NCBI GenBank assembly: GCA_010093485.1
Contig: MU001495.1
Location: forward strand, 1,879,470 to 1,943,469
Direction: 5' to 3'
Length of the DNA stretch: 64,000 bases
DNA from: Karstenula rhodostoma CBS 690.94
Taxonomy: Eukaryota; Ascomycota; Dothideomycetes; Pleosporales; Didymosphaeriaceae
The notes below the pieces were generated by a model. It ran no database searches and had not been told where the DNA came from. It was given only the letters and a program-made list of their open reading frames with translations. Position 1 is the first letter of the stretch, and each line of letters opens with the position of its first letter. This document shows positions 1-10,689 of this stretch, in pieces. Made by a program: the position numbers and the translations under genes.

Positions 1-403
1 CGCGGGAGCACATTGTGGTGTGGTGTTTTGTAGTAGGGGACTAGCTGTGGTGTGTGGGATATGTGGTGTGTAGGTTTGTGTGTTGTAGGGTTTGGGTGCG
101 GGTGGATATGTGGGTGGGTGCTGGGATGAAGGGAGGGGGAGGAGTGATTGGGGTGTGGAATCTTGGGGTGGGGGGGAATGGTGTGGGTGGTGGCATGATT
201 TTTGTGTCGAGTGCGGAGTGTGTAGGTCTATGATGTGTAGGCACACTCATCGATACCACGTCTCCGTTTTCAAGGGGCGGTCACATGGCACCGGGTTTGA
301 GTATCTCTGGTCTATTCCCCTCTTTGGTATCTTTCCGTGGGCACTTCACACATGCTACTATAGGCCGGTATGTTCAGGGCCACGGCTTCCAGACGAGGTA
401 TCT
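1..403. other. Intergenic, G/T-rich on + strand
   Basis: No gene is visible. The first 240 bases are strongly skewed to G and T on the + strand (runs of TGTGG, GGGTG, GGGGG). From about 240 the composition becomes normal and leads into the 3' end of the monooxygenase gene on the minus strand. The open frames here show no recognisable domain and read as low-complexity noise. Confidence 0.6.
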
Positions 404-1943
404 CTATATCAACTTCTCTTCTTCCGCCTTCCTCTTCACATACGCGTCATAGCTAAACCCCACTTCCTCCAACGTCTTCACCCCGAACCTCTTCTCCCCC
501 AGCGCCCCAAACGCCGCCCGGATCGTAGGGAAGTGCTCCCGACACCAGAACTGCCAGTCCCCCCACACCGGCGGCTTCTTCCCCGCCCCGGCATTCTCCA
601 GCCCCTCCCTCGCCTCCGCGCCCAGCGCCCACTGCGCCAGCATATTGATGTAGGTGCCATCTTTCGGGAACGGCATGAGGTGGAAGTTGCGTCCGTCGCC
701 CATCTCCTGCGCAGTGGCGACCTCCCATGCCTGCATGGAGGGGAGCGGGGGGAGGGCGAGACGGCCAGAGTAGACGCGCGCAAGGACGGCCGACTGGGCT
801 TCTGCGATGGGGAAGGGGATGACGCGTTGGGGGAGGGCGAGGAAGGAGAGCGTGGGACGCGGTGCGTAGAAGAGGTGGTGGTATGTGTGGTTGACGTGGG
901 AGCCGTCTATGATGGGCGGTGGCGAGAGCTGGGATAGGAACGGGAGAGAGTAGAAGTAGCCTGTTGCGAAGACAATGGCGTCGATGTCGTGCTCGGAAGA
1001 CCCGTCTTCGAATTCCACGGTGCGGTCGGATGGGAGGAAGTTGGAGATTGGGGGGCGTTCTTGTTTGCTGGGGGGTGTGCCGGTATTGAATATGGAGGAT
1101 GATTTGCTGGACCATATGAGCGGGAGCTGCGAGTATTGCGTGATTTGCGTGGAGATGTCGACGCCGGAGGCCGAGTTGCCGACGACGATGACTTTTTTGC
1201 CTTGGAATTCCTCTGGGCTGCGGTAGTATTTGGCGTGTGATATTGAGCCCGGGTACTTGGCGTTCCATGCCTTGATACCTGGTATATCTGGTATGTAAGG
1301 CACGATAAAATGCCCGTTGGCCACGATGACAGCGTCGTATTCTTCAACATGCTGTACTTCGGAGCGGAGGTCCCGCGTTTGTACTTTCCAGCGCGTACTC
1401 TGTTCGTCTACAGGCTCCACGTTGGTGACTTGCGTTTCGTACTGTATTAGGTTTTGCACGTCTATACCGTAGTCTTGAATGTATTTGAGGACGGTTTCAT
1501 GCTTGGGGAAAAGTTGACTGTCCTGCGGCCAATCGAGATCTTGGAAACCCATCAGGCCACGCGGGATGTTGGTCTCCAGTCTATTGTAGATAGGCGACAA
1601 GTAACTGGGTTCTTTCTGTGCACCATCTGTTGTCCCATCCGCGGGTCTGGGCCGTTCGCACCAAGTTGGATCCTGGTTCTTTCCTAGAGGGTTGGTCTGA
1701 GGTACAGTAAAGAGATCCTCATCTCTCTGATGTCCAGTGTAGTTCCATATTCCGCCACTCCTACTTCGCTGTTCGAAAAGGACAATCTTGTCAAACGCTC
1801 TCTCCGCTCGAAGATATCTGCCGCCGTTGACATGTGTTCGTATAGGGGTTATAAAAGTCTTACTTTGCCGCTACAAGGCCTGAAGGACCTGCTCCTATGA
1901 TAGCAATAGTGCGTGCTCTTAAAGGTATCAGCTCTGAAGCCAT
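404..1943 (-). CDS. Flavin-containing monooxygenase (FMO1-like)
   Basis: Two exons, 1943-1864 and 1817-404, joined across a 46-nt intron (GTAAG...CAG), give 497 residues. The N-terminus carries the FAD-binding Rossmann motif GAGPSG (residues 17-22). The class B monooxygenase signature appears as PGSISHAKYY (216-225), the NADPH-binding GNSASG at 240-245 and the FATGY motif at 310-314. Together these identify an FAD/NADPH monooxygenase of the fungal FMO1 (thiol-oxidising) type, expected to be cytosolic or ER-associated and to oxygenate soft nucleophiles such as thiols or amines. The ATG at 1943 was chosen because it supplies the GxGxxG motif; without the small first exon the enzyme would lack its FAD site. 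The gene is divergent from the neighbour at 2344. Substrate is unknown. Confidence 0.88.
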
Positions 1944-2343
1944 TGAACCCATTGCACTGCGTGTTCCGAAGGATATTTGGTTTTGTTAAGAATCGCGGGA
2001 ACGGAAGAAGTCCTTCACACAAAAACTTAGCAAAGAGAGTTTGAAATTATCATCTGGGTGAGTAGGCTGCTAAAACGAGTGGATTGTGCCAGCGAAGATC
2101 GGAACATGGTGGCGCCACAGCCGTGGCTGGTTTAGCGCGCGATGACGAAATGCGGGGACCCGCTCCCGCTCTCCCGACAAACACACGACAACGCCTTCAC
2201 TGCAGAGCTCACCTTCCTATTCCGTGTATGTTACTGCCGTGATCGGGTATTCGCATCGTCAGCGACATCCTGTGCCAGCATTGACGTGCTTGAGCCGCTC
2301 CCCACCAGCGACACGCCCGGTTGCACCACGTAGACCACGAGCG
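1944..2343. promoter_or_regulatory. Shared divergent promoter region
   Basis: About 400 bp separate the start codons of the minus-strand monooxygenase and the plus-strand binding-protein gene, so both promoters must lie here. I see no element I can name. A reading frame from 2224 runs open into the downstream gene, but its first 40 residues look like translated leader sequence. Confidence 0.5.
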
Positions 2344-3357
2344 ATGCTGGCCTTGCGCCTGCGAACCATTGCACCCACATTCCGGCAGGCCCGAAGCTTC
2401 TCCACACGAACTTCAGCCATGGCGCCTCTGCGGATAGGCTTCGTTCCCGAACACTTCTCCACGCCCCTCGAGTTCGCAAAGAAGCACTATGGCCTCGATG
2501 CGCGGCTACTCCCGTTCCCCTCGGGCACGGGACACATGGTCACGGCACTTCAGGCCGACGAGATAGATGTGGGCGTTGGACTCACCGAAGGCTGGATCGC
2601 TGCGCTGGGCAAAGCGCAGGAGACAAAGCAAGACGCTGGGTTCAAGCTGGTAGGCACATACGTCGAGACCCCACTCTGCTGGGCGATATCCACCGGCGCA
2701 AAGCGCGACGAGCTCCGCAGCGTCAACGATCTCAAGGGCAAGACAGTAGGCGTGTCGAGAATCGGCAGCGGCAGCTATGTAATGAGCTTCGTACTGGCGG
2801 ACCAGCAAGGCTGGCTCGATCCGCAAGCTTCCGGCCGGCCGTTTCCCGTCGAGCCGCTGAACACGTTCCTGAACCTCCGCGAGGGGGTCAATAACGGAAC
2901 TGCAGACTTCTTCATGTGGGAGCACTTCACTTCGAAGCGGTACTACGATAACGGCGAGATCAAGCGCATCGGCGACATCTACACTCCGTGGTCGTCTTGG
3001 AAGATAGTCGCGAAGAACGATCTCGTGAACCCCAAGAACTGGTCGCAAGGCGATCAGGCTTCGCATTCCGCGCTCAAGGAAGAGCTGGATGATGCGCTGC
3101 AGAAGATCAACAAAGGCGTGCAGCACTTCGAGGACAACCAGGAGGAGGCGGTCGAGTACATAAGCACCAAGCTGGACTACTCGGAAGAGGATGCACGGGA
3201 ATGGCTGAAGACGGTGCGATTCCCGCAGGAGGTGAGGGGTGTGGATGAGGTCGTCGTGCAAAAGACGGTGCGCATACTCCAGAAGGCGGGCGTGCTCGGT
3301 GAGGCAGCGGACGAGCAGACCATGACTGGGCTACGGAGAGGAGGAAACTCAAATTGA
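2344..3357 (+). CDS. Periplasmic-binding-protein-like (Ca3427/THI5-NMT1 type)
   Basis: Intronless, 337 residues from the ATG at 2344. A second ATG at 2419 in a strong context (GCCATGG) would give 312 residues. The body resembles type-2 periplasmic-binding-protein folds of the SsuA/THI5-NMT1 superfamily and in particular the fungal Ca3427-like group: an IGFVPEHF start, GTGHMVTAL, DVGVGLTEGW, then VGVSRIGSGSYVM and FMWEHFTSKRYYD. Such proteins bind a small ligand between two lobes; the ligand of this group is not settled. The 25 residues between the two starts are rich in Arg/Ser/Thr without acidic residues (RTIAPTFRQARSFSTRT), as in a mitochondrial presequence, so alternative starts could give two locations. 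Length and open frame look intact. Confidence 0.82.
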   Translation: MLALRLRTIAPTFRQARSFSTRTSAMAPLRIGFVPEHFSTPLEFAKKHYGLDARLLPFPSGTGHMVTALQADEIDVGVGLTEGWIAALGKAQETKQDAGFKLVGTYVETPLCWAISTGAKRDELRSVNDLKGKTVGVSRIGSGSYVMSFVLADQQGWLDPQASGRPFPVEPLNTFLNLREGVNNGTADFFMWEHFTSKRYYDNGEIKRIGDIYTPWSSWKIVAKNDLVNPKNWSQGDQASHSALKEELDDALQKINKGVQHFEDNQEEAVEYISTKLDYSEEDAREWLKTVRFPQEVRGVDEVVVQKTVRILQKAGVLGEAADEQTMTGLRRGGNSN

Positions 3358-3964
3358 GCAGAATTCTTCTCTTGACTCTGAGCATGTGCTTCGAGTACTG
3401 GCTATTAGAACGAGTTGGAGCTCAGGCGCCACGCCCTGCAGTTTTGTAGCTTGACGTTGCTTCGGATGGATAACGCACTACAGCTTCCGACGCGCCACGC
3501 ACATGCTCAGCAACGCAGAGTACAAGCCTTAGGTACAGTCCACAAGCGTCAGGAGCATAACCTCACAATATCCCTCGCTCGGTGGTCGCCGCCTACACGT
3601 CGATTCAAAGTCCAGATGGCCCGCACGTGTCAGCGATGCAGTCTAGCGGCATCGTGGCGGACCCCTGCCAAGCTATACCGCATAAACACCGTCGCCCATT
3701 CACAGCGGAGCAATGCCCCGTCACAGCCACTGCAATATCCTCGTACTCAATCACAGCCCTGGCATGTGCGGACATCAGAAACATTCGCCCTCGCGTCCGC
3801 CATGGCGACTGTTAGCCCGCGGCTGAGCGCCCACTGTGGGGTAGTGTGTACATATACAACGGAGCGTGCTGTCGAGAATTGGTAGCAAGTTTGTGTAGTC
3901 TCTCGTTTCTGCTTCCCTCGCTGTAGGTAGTCCTTCGTTCGTTCGTTGTCCCAGTCAAGGCAAG
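3358..3964. other. Intergenic, no convincing gene
   Basis: This holds the 3' flank of the binding-protein gene and the promoter and 5' leader of the phosphatase gene. An open frame from 3415 to 3885 (156 codons) has no recognisable domain and an Arg/Ser/Gln-rich composition, so I do not call it a gene. A tandem GTTCGTTCGTT run lies just upstream of the phosphatase start, near 3936-3948. Confidence 0.5.
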
Positions 3965-4916
3965 ATGCGTTCTGCGTTTCTTCTCGCTGCCGCCGCCGCG
4001 CCCCTCGCGAGCGGCATCCGCATCATCCAGTCCAACGACGACGGATGGGCCGAAATCAACGCGCGCACCCTTTTCAACAGCCTCACAGCCGCCGGAAACC
4101 AAGTCGTGCTTTCTGGCCCGGCTGAGAACCAGTCCGGCACTGGTACATACCACCTCACATCATGTGGCGTCAAGTACTGACATACGGCGAGGCTCCTCCG
4201 ACGCAACTCCCAAAACCGTCGACTCAGATGGCTGCCAGTACTCCTCGTGCCCTGCGAACGCACCCGCTACGAGCGCAAACACTACCGACCCGCGCCTCAA
4301 CTACGTAAACTCGTATCCCGTCACGAGCATCAAGCGCGGCATCTCCACCACCGGGCCCGCGCTCTGGTCCGGCGCAGCGCCGCAACTCGCCGTGACAGGG
4401 CCGAACGTCGGCTCCAACGTCGACTTGCAGGCCTTCTTCTCCGGCACCATCGGCGCAGCCGTGTACGCCGCGCACACGGCGGGCATCCCCGCGCTCGCCT
4501 TCAGCGGCAAGTCTGGGGATCCTACTGCGTGGAACGTATCTCCCGTGCCGATCCACAGCAAGGTCTACGCCGACCTCGCCCTCAACCTGACTACCACCAT
4601 TGTAAACTCCGGGACCCCGTATCTCCCCGCCGACGTCTTCCTCAACGTCAACTTCGGCGAGGTGACGGACAGCAAGTGCAACAGCGCCAGCCAGTTCAAG
4701 TTCATTGCTACGCGCGTGACGACGGGTTTGCTGAGTGGGAGGGATGCGGAGGTGTGTGGGAGCACGCGGCTGCCGTGGGAGGCGGACGTTAGTCAGTTCC
4801 GCAGCGGGTGTTTTGTGAGTGTTAGTGTGGGGGATGCGGCAGATAAGACGACGGCGGATGCCGCGAGGCAGAAGGTTGTGTATGACAAGCTCAGGCCGAT
4901 TTTGAGCTGCTTGTAG
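3965..4916 (+). CDS. Secreted SurE-like phosphatase/nucleotidase
   Basis: Exons 3965-4142 and 4192-4916 flank a 49-nt intron (GTACAT...GAG, branch point CTGAC) and give 300 residues. The start yields a typical signal peptide (MRSAFLLAAAAAPLASG). Right after it comes IIQSNDDGW, whose NDDG (24-27) is the metal-binding signature of SurE-type phosphatases. Splicing joins this to SGTGSSDATP; further on, FFSGTIGAAVYAA matches the second conserved SurE block. The family hydrolyses phosphomonoesters such as nucleoside monophosphates with a divalent metal. A signal peptide and several Cys residues in the C-terminal half suggest an extracellular acid phosphatase. It is convergent with the DUF3405 gene, with 273 bp between stop codons. 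Exact substrate is an inference. Confidence 0.87.
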
Positions 4917-5189
4917 ATGCGTGGGCGAGGGGGGGTCAAGTTGATTGTGTATATTTTGGAGAGGGGTTTGGAAATGGGAAGACATGCGCGGTGTAAAAAA
5001 CGTATATAATGCTGACGAAACAACAAAGGCATTTCCTCATCATTCAACCGAGTCTGTCATGCTGCTCCAAAACCCCCACTAACCCCTTCTCCAAGCGCCC
5101 CCGGACTTTCAGACTCACCTCCCCTTGACAAACTCTTCTTGCGTTGCACTTGTATCGTCATCAACCCCCCATACCCACACTTCCAGCCC

Positions 5190-5281
5190 TCAAATCTTAA
5201 CCCTCTCCTCCGCCATCCCCTTCACCGGATGCAACAACATACCCGGCATACACATCCTCCTCTCCTCTCTCGCCCCATCAC

Positions 5282-5362
<81 letters not shown>

Positions 5363-8038
5363 ACTCCTGCCTCGCCACCTCCCACCCCAACCACCGCCTA
5401 TACAACGTCCTCGGAAACCTACTCGCAAAGTACCAACTCCACCCGGCAAACTGCGCCTCGCGATCCCGATTATACGGACTATCCCCCCTCTCAGTCCACG
5501 CACCACGAACCCTATCCAGCGGTCCCCCACGCTCAGAATCCACATCAGCCGCAGCGTCGAAGACAGCAGCAGCGTACGGCGCGGGCCAGTGCCTATCGGC
5601 GAAGACGGGATGCGGGGCATACACGGCCTTGAGACCGTGCTGCAGGGCGACGGTCGACGGCCACATCTCCGCCTGCATAGCGCGGCCGGCGCGGTTCTCG
5701 ACGTGCATGGCGTGCAGGAGGGTCTTTGAGAAGCGGGCGACGGTGTTGATGTAGGCGCGGCGGTCCAGGTCCGCGAAAGCCGGGTGCGTGAAGGCGTCGG
5801 CGGCGGGGTCGGTCGCTGTGAATTGGGGACGTACGGAGGGGACGTAGTTCCAGATTTTGTCGCGGTAGGACCAGGTTGTGTGGCGCGGGTCCCAGAGGGG
5901 GAGGAGGGTGAGGAGGTCGGCTGGGTGGGATACGCCCCAGTGGAAGTTGTCTTCGGCGAAGGGGGTTGGTGGGGTGGGTCCGAGGGGGATTTGAGGGGGG
6001 ATGGCGTGCGGCCAGGGACGGGGGCCCCAGATGGGAGGGGAGTGCGCTGTGGCGTTGAGGATGGCGGCGTGGGTGGATGAGATGAAGGTGGGGTAGGGGC
6101 CGTGGACGGAGGGGAGGTAGAAGCGTTTGTTGCGCTCCCAGAGGAGTTTGCGGGGTTGGGCTGCGGCGAAGCGAGAGACGGTGGTGAAGAAGTCGTAGTG
6201 GTCTATAGTTGGGGGTGTAAGTTAGTGATATTTTCAGTTTGTAGAGGAATTGGAAAGGGGGAGAGAGTAGGGTCAAGTCAAGCTAGATTTGCGCAAACAA
6301 TGTTGAGATATTCTAACATTGCGCGCCTAGCATTCAGAGCTTGTACCCCGAGCTTACGTACGGCCGGTGTAGCGGGCGTCGGTTTCCCAGTTCCAGATGT
6401 AGTCGAATTGGGGGTGGTTGAGGGAGAACCATTGGAGGCACATAAACTAGACGCAGGGGAAGTTAACAAAACTGTCATAAAATAGGGGTTTGGTGTCAGT
6501 GGTCATGTACACAGTCTGCTGATGTTGGGAGATCCCAAACTCGACTGCAAAGTCGAAGACTCCCATCGCTGCAATAACACGGAGGCCACTCGGTACCCAG
6601 AACAACTCACCTGATGCCAGTAGACCTGCCAGTCGCCCACGTCTGGATACCACTCCGGAAAAACGCTCTCACTCCACAACACGGCAATCCCCCTCAACTC
6701 CCTCGGCACGTTCTCCCTCACCACCTCCTCATACAGCGTCGCGTTCCCAAAAACATCCAGCGTGCCATCCTTCACATGCACCAGCAGGAAAACCTCATAC
6801 TCCCCCCCAGACGCCAGACTGAGTTCCGAAACCATCGCCCGGATCGCAACCACGTCGTTCGCCTCGTACACATAGCCCGTCCACGCACGTATCAGCACCG
6901 CCGTCCGGGCGAGGAACTTCTTCCCTTCTGCCTCAGTGTGTTCGCCAGGTCCAGCGGTACCAGTCGACATTTTGAACGCCGCCTCCACCGTCGCGTCATC
7001 CGGCAATGTCCTACTCCTGCTCTTCACCGTCGCCGCCCTTGCCCCAGGCGCATACCGCCCCGCGTTCCGCACGAGACACGCATCCTGCAGCGCGGCCCAG
7101 TCCACATGCTCCCACCTTACCGGCTGCGGCGCCTGCCAATGCAGCACGTCTGAGGGCGCCTTGTCGTCGCCGAAGCCGTACGCCCCGTACCGCGAGTACC
7201 GGTCGAAGCAAACGGAGCCGTTGAGCCCGACGACGTCGTAGGCGCCGGCGAAGACTTTGGGGAAGGACGCGGGGATGCTGGGATAGGAGTGCACGGTGTC
7301 GTCTGCGCTGGCGTTGAGGGGAAGCCCGCGCGGGCCGGTGCAAGGCGTGTATGTGCCGTGCCAGGTTTCTCTCCAGGATGGGGAGTTGTAGGCTGGGAAG
7401 GGGAGGTAGGGGGTGGGGTTTGAGGCGGAGTGGGGGCTGAGACGGTGGTGGCCTGCGGTGTAGAAACGATGGTCGCTTTTTTGGTGTTAGTATGCTTCAT
7501 TTGCGATGAGATGAGATGAGATGGGATGGGATGTTTGTGAGGGGAAGGGAAGGGAGACTCACTACTCGAACTCCTCCCACCGGTTAGGATCGTAGTCTTT
7601 ATTAACATAATCCTCGAACGGCGGCCAGTGGCCCACCCCGCTCGGCCGGCTCCAGTCCATCATCTCATCCATATACTTCTTCTCCTCTCCGACTCTCACG
7701 TCTTCATAGTCCAGCCTGCTTCCCTTCCCTTCCAACGTCTCCCATGGCGGCGGTGCAGCCGTCTCATCCGCCTTCTTCACATCCAACACTCCAACCTCAG
7801 AACGTAGCGTCGAAATTCCACCCAGCAACAAACCTTCCAGACGCGTGGTTGACGCGTTCAGACGGCCGTCCTTGATGGACATCGGATTCTGCTTCGGCAC
7901 CGCGAACGCAGCCACCGGCACCCGCTGATACACATACGCCCTCGCTCTTGCCCAGGGGCTCCTCTGCCAAACCGCGACAACCCCCACGACAGCCACGAAA
8001 AGCACGAGCGCAAACCTGCTGGGCGACCTTACAATCAT
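5190..8038 (-). CDS. DUF3405 family membrane-anchored protein
   Basis: Four exons (8038-7563, 7475-6611, 6446-6362, 6202-5190) give 812 residues. Introns are 87, 164 and 159 nt; the first has a perfect TACTAAC branch point. The N-terminus (residues about 9-25) is a single hydrophobic segment after a short basic start, as in type II Golgi/ER proteins. The remainder follows the fungal DUF3405 (PF11885) pattern: AVLIRAWTGYVYEANDVVAI, LSLASGGEYEVFLLVHVKD, LQWFSLNHPQFDYIWNWETD, RYTGHHYDFF, QPRKLLWERNKRFYLPSVHG and a C-terminal MCMPGMLLHPVK. The function of the family is not established; a lumenal, possibly glycosyltransferase-like role is only a guess. Close to the C-terminus the frame runs through an 80-base homopolymer that encodes about 27 consecutive glycines, and it stays in register with the conserved end. 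Confidence 0.85.
5283..5362. repeat. 80-base poly-C tract
   Basis: An uninterrupted run of 80 C on the + strand (G on the coding strand) within the last exon of the DUF3405 gene. It encodes polyglycine inserted between the conserved blocks RRWLGWEVARQEW and MCMPGMLLHPVK. Such a run is prone to replication slippage and to sequencing error, so the exact length is uncertain, although the stated length keeps the gene in frame. Confidence 0.95.
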
Positions 8039-9290
8039 GGTTTCTCTCTAACTCTTCCTCAATCAAATTGTCGGTTTAGGCCGATATTCCACGTCTGGCT
8101 ATCCCGCGGGTGTTTACAGCATCGTGGGCACGTCACAACGCAGTGGGTGCTAGGTGTACATCAATCAAGACCAGCAGAGACAAGACCACTGCGGTATAAG
8201 TCATCTCGTCCGCAGCGCCATCCCCAGAAACCATGTCTTCCCGTCCTCCCGTCCCACCCTTCGCACCCCGCCGTGAAATGTATGCATCACCAACCCTCCC
8301 ATCTCCTCCCGTGTCCAGTACCCGTCCAATCACCCCCACCCCCTCTCACCAACTGTGTCCGTGTAACCGCCACAGCACAACCATCCCAAACCCAAACCCA
8401 AACCCAACCCCGTCTGCGAACAAAAAACGACTAACATCCCGTAAAGGAGCAAGCCCACTACATCACACTCACACCCCCCATCAACTGAAAAGCACTCCAC
8501 AACCGTCCCCGCGGCGCCCCGTCACATACCATACCCCCCTCTAGCCTTATGCGTGACACCCGACGGGCCATCCCGCGCAGACCGTTGGAAGACAGACGCA
8601 CACATCCCATCCTGCACCATGCATCCGTTTCGAGCACGCGCAGCCCTGGAACGGGGATAGCCGGATCCCCAACGAACTCTTCACGCGGGGGTTGGATGTT
8701 TTCGACGATGCGACTTGGGGCGCTGGGACTTTGTGTCGTTGTGTTGGCACTCCACTCCAACGACGAGACGCATTCAAGTCAGACGGCTCCAGAAAAAAAA
8801 TTCAAATGGTGCGGGAAGCTGCAATGACCGCTGAGCCAGTCAGACGAGCGGGGGTGATGCGACGAGCTGGTTCCACACCCCGCTTGACATGCTACCGTTC
8901 CCGTGCTCTCGGTACATGTCACGGCTGCTCGCAGATGGTGACACAGCCTTGATGGAGAATTCTTGAATTGGGACGAGTTTGCACATATGGCACATATGGC
9001 ATGGCGTCTTCACTCGATTGTGTGCTACGAGTACATTGTCATGACTTCGTATAGCCAGCCATGTTGATCTGACCTCTGATGCTATCATACCCATCTCCAC
9101 TGGACGCATGCCCATGATTTTCATACCATAATACCATGTCTAATGCTACTCAAGCGCAAACGTCCAGCCAAATGACAAGATCCACGGCTTTCGCTGTGGT
9201 GAGGTGACACAATGTATGATAGTCTACCAGCACTGCACTGCGCTCCACCTCATCTCCTCGCACCGATGAACACCATCACATCCGTCTTTC
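8039..9290. other. Intergenic (1.25 kb), no gene recognised
   Basis: This separates the 5' end of the DUF3405 gene from the 3' end of the UBX-protein gene. It has C-rich stretches, a short run of CCCAAA-like units near 8386-8410 and a duplicated CACATATGG near 8983-8998. Open frames of up to about 100 codons occur on both strands but are Pro/Ser/Thr/Arg-rich and match nothing I know. I saw no tRNA or other RNA gene. Confidence 0.5.
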
Positions 9291-10689
9291 TCAAGTCCAC
9301 TTCTGCACCACCACACCACCGCGCTTGAACTCGGCCAGGTCGCCCAACGCCTGCGCCTTGTCCGAGAGCTCCCTGCTCGGGAACGTGGTTATGAGTGCGT
9401 ACGGACGCTGTGTGCTCGCAGCGCTAGCTGAGTTGACAAAATCATACACATCTCCGATAGTGTGCGTCGTGTTGAACCGCGAAGGCAGGCGTGTACCGTC
9501 CGCCAGACGGATCTGGAGTGTGATGACGGGCGCGCTAGAGTCGACATTGACGGTAGGCTTCGCAGTCTCGGTAGTGCCTGCGGCGGCCGTGGAACCGGAC
9601 GAGGATGCGGCCGGAGCAGGCGGTGGAGCAGACCAGCTCGCGCCGGGTGTAGGGCTGCCGAGACGCTGGCCAGAGCCGGAGAAGGGCGCCCACTTCTTCT
9701 TGGGCTTGATGTAGTCTTCGTCCTTGTGTGCGTGCACCTCGACGTCCACCTCTTGTCCCTGCTCGACGTTGAGGATGTGAAGCGGGGCGTGGCCGGTGTT
9801 GATCATCTCGAGCGTGCGGGCATTGGCCGGGTCATCGTACCGGAAGAGGTCGCCGTCGTCGACGGAGAAGCCATCCCGCCACAGGTGCAGCTCTCGGTGT
9901 GCGCGGGGTGGGAGGCTTGGAGCGCTGGCGGTGGGGTCCGGGATGGCGCGAGAGGGCGCATCGTCGCCGCCCAAGGTCATTCCCGTGCCGCGGAATTGCG
10001 TCGCAGATTCCTCTTCATCACCGCCTGGTCGAGGGGCGTTCCTGTGGGTGTTAGCGTAGGTTCGTTGGTTACAATGCTGTGTAACTCACTGTCGAGCGCG
10101 TCGGAGAATGTTGTTGATGTGATCGCGGGGGTTCGACTGGTTGGGGTTCTGCACCGCAAGCCCAGACTTCTCGCCGCCGGTGAAGAAGTCGTGCTGCTCG
10201 TCGTCGTCGTCTGAATCGTCGTCATCGTGAGCGTGGCCGTGGCCGCCACCGCCAGACGACTGCAGGTCTCCCAGCGTCCTCAGTCCCGCGACGCCCCGCT
10301 GCGGTTGCCTCTGCGCCGCTGGCTGCTGCGCTGATGAGGAGCCGGACTCAGTGGGCGGCACATATGCACCTCCAAGCGTGCGACCGCCTCCTGGTTGCTG
10401 CTGCTCGGGCGTCTGGGTCTCGTTGTCGTCGGCCATGTTGCTTCGCGATGTAGGGTCGTTGGCGGAGGTGGCGTCTTGCTCGTCTTGCGGGGCAGCGTCG
10501 TCGAAATAGAGAGCACCGGCGTGTTCGAGGTTCCAGTCGGCGGCGGCGAGGTACTGTTCTGCCTGGAGACGGGTTAGTAAGAGTGGAGAGCTTCTACGGA
10601 GTTCGACTTGCCTCTGTCGGAGCTAGGCCTGTAAGACTGGCGAGAGATGCAATGAGCTCGTCCTGGTTCGCAGGCGGACCAGAAGACAT
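9291..10689 (-). CDS. SHP1: UBA-SEP-UBX cofactor of Cdc48/p97 (p47/Shp1 type)
   Basis: Three exons (10689-10612, 10562-10090, 10041-9291) give 433 residues; introns are 49 and 48 nt. The order of domains is that of p47/Shp1. A UBA domain spans about residues 8-48 (ASLTGLAPTEAEQYLAAANW), an acidic DDDDSDDDDE stretch follows, a SEP domain lies at about 232-300 (ELHLWRDGFSVDDGDLFRYD), and a UBX domain occupies 352-433 (TLQIRLADGTRLPSRFN, ending VVVQKW). The protein should recruit the Cdc48 ATPase to ubiquitinated substrates and membranes. The first intron starts with GCAAGT instead of GT: no nearby GT donor keeps the UBA domain in frame, so it looks like a genuine GC-AG intron. Head-to-head with MIM1. 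Confidence 0.93.

Noticed and set aside
92..937. 281-codon plus-strand open frame overlapping the monooxygenase
   Set aside because: It runs antisense to a gene with clear FAD and NADPH motifs and has low-complexity, Arg/Gly/Pro-rich composition without any domain.
3415..3885. 156-codon open frame upstream of the SurE-like gene
   Set aside because: No recognisable domain, and it lies where the promoter and leader of the next gene must be.
5139..5754. Plus-strand polyproline open frames across the poly-C tract
   Set aside because: The opposite strand reads a conserved DUF3405 C-terminus on both sides of the tract; the polyproline frames are its shadows.
6447..6610. An additional small exon inside the 164-nt DUF3405 intron
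   Set aside because: Direct joining of the flanking exons gives YWHQ-FMCLQWFSLNHP, which fits the family, and no in-frame exon with both splice sites improves it.
8383..8412. CCCAAA-like repeats as a telomere relic
   Set aside because: Only about four imperfect units, and the motif is not the TTAGGG (CCCTAA) repeat usual in filamentous ascomycetes; it is ordinary C/A-rich intergenic DNA.
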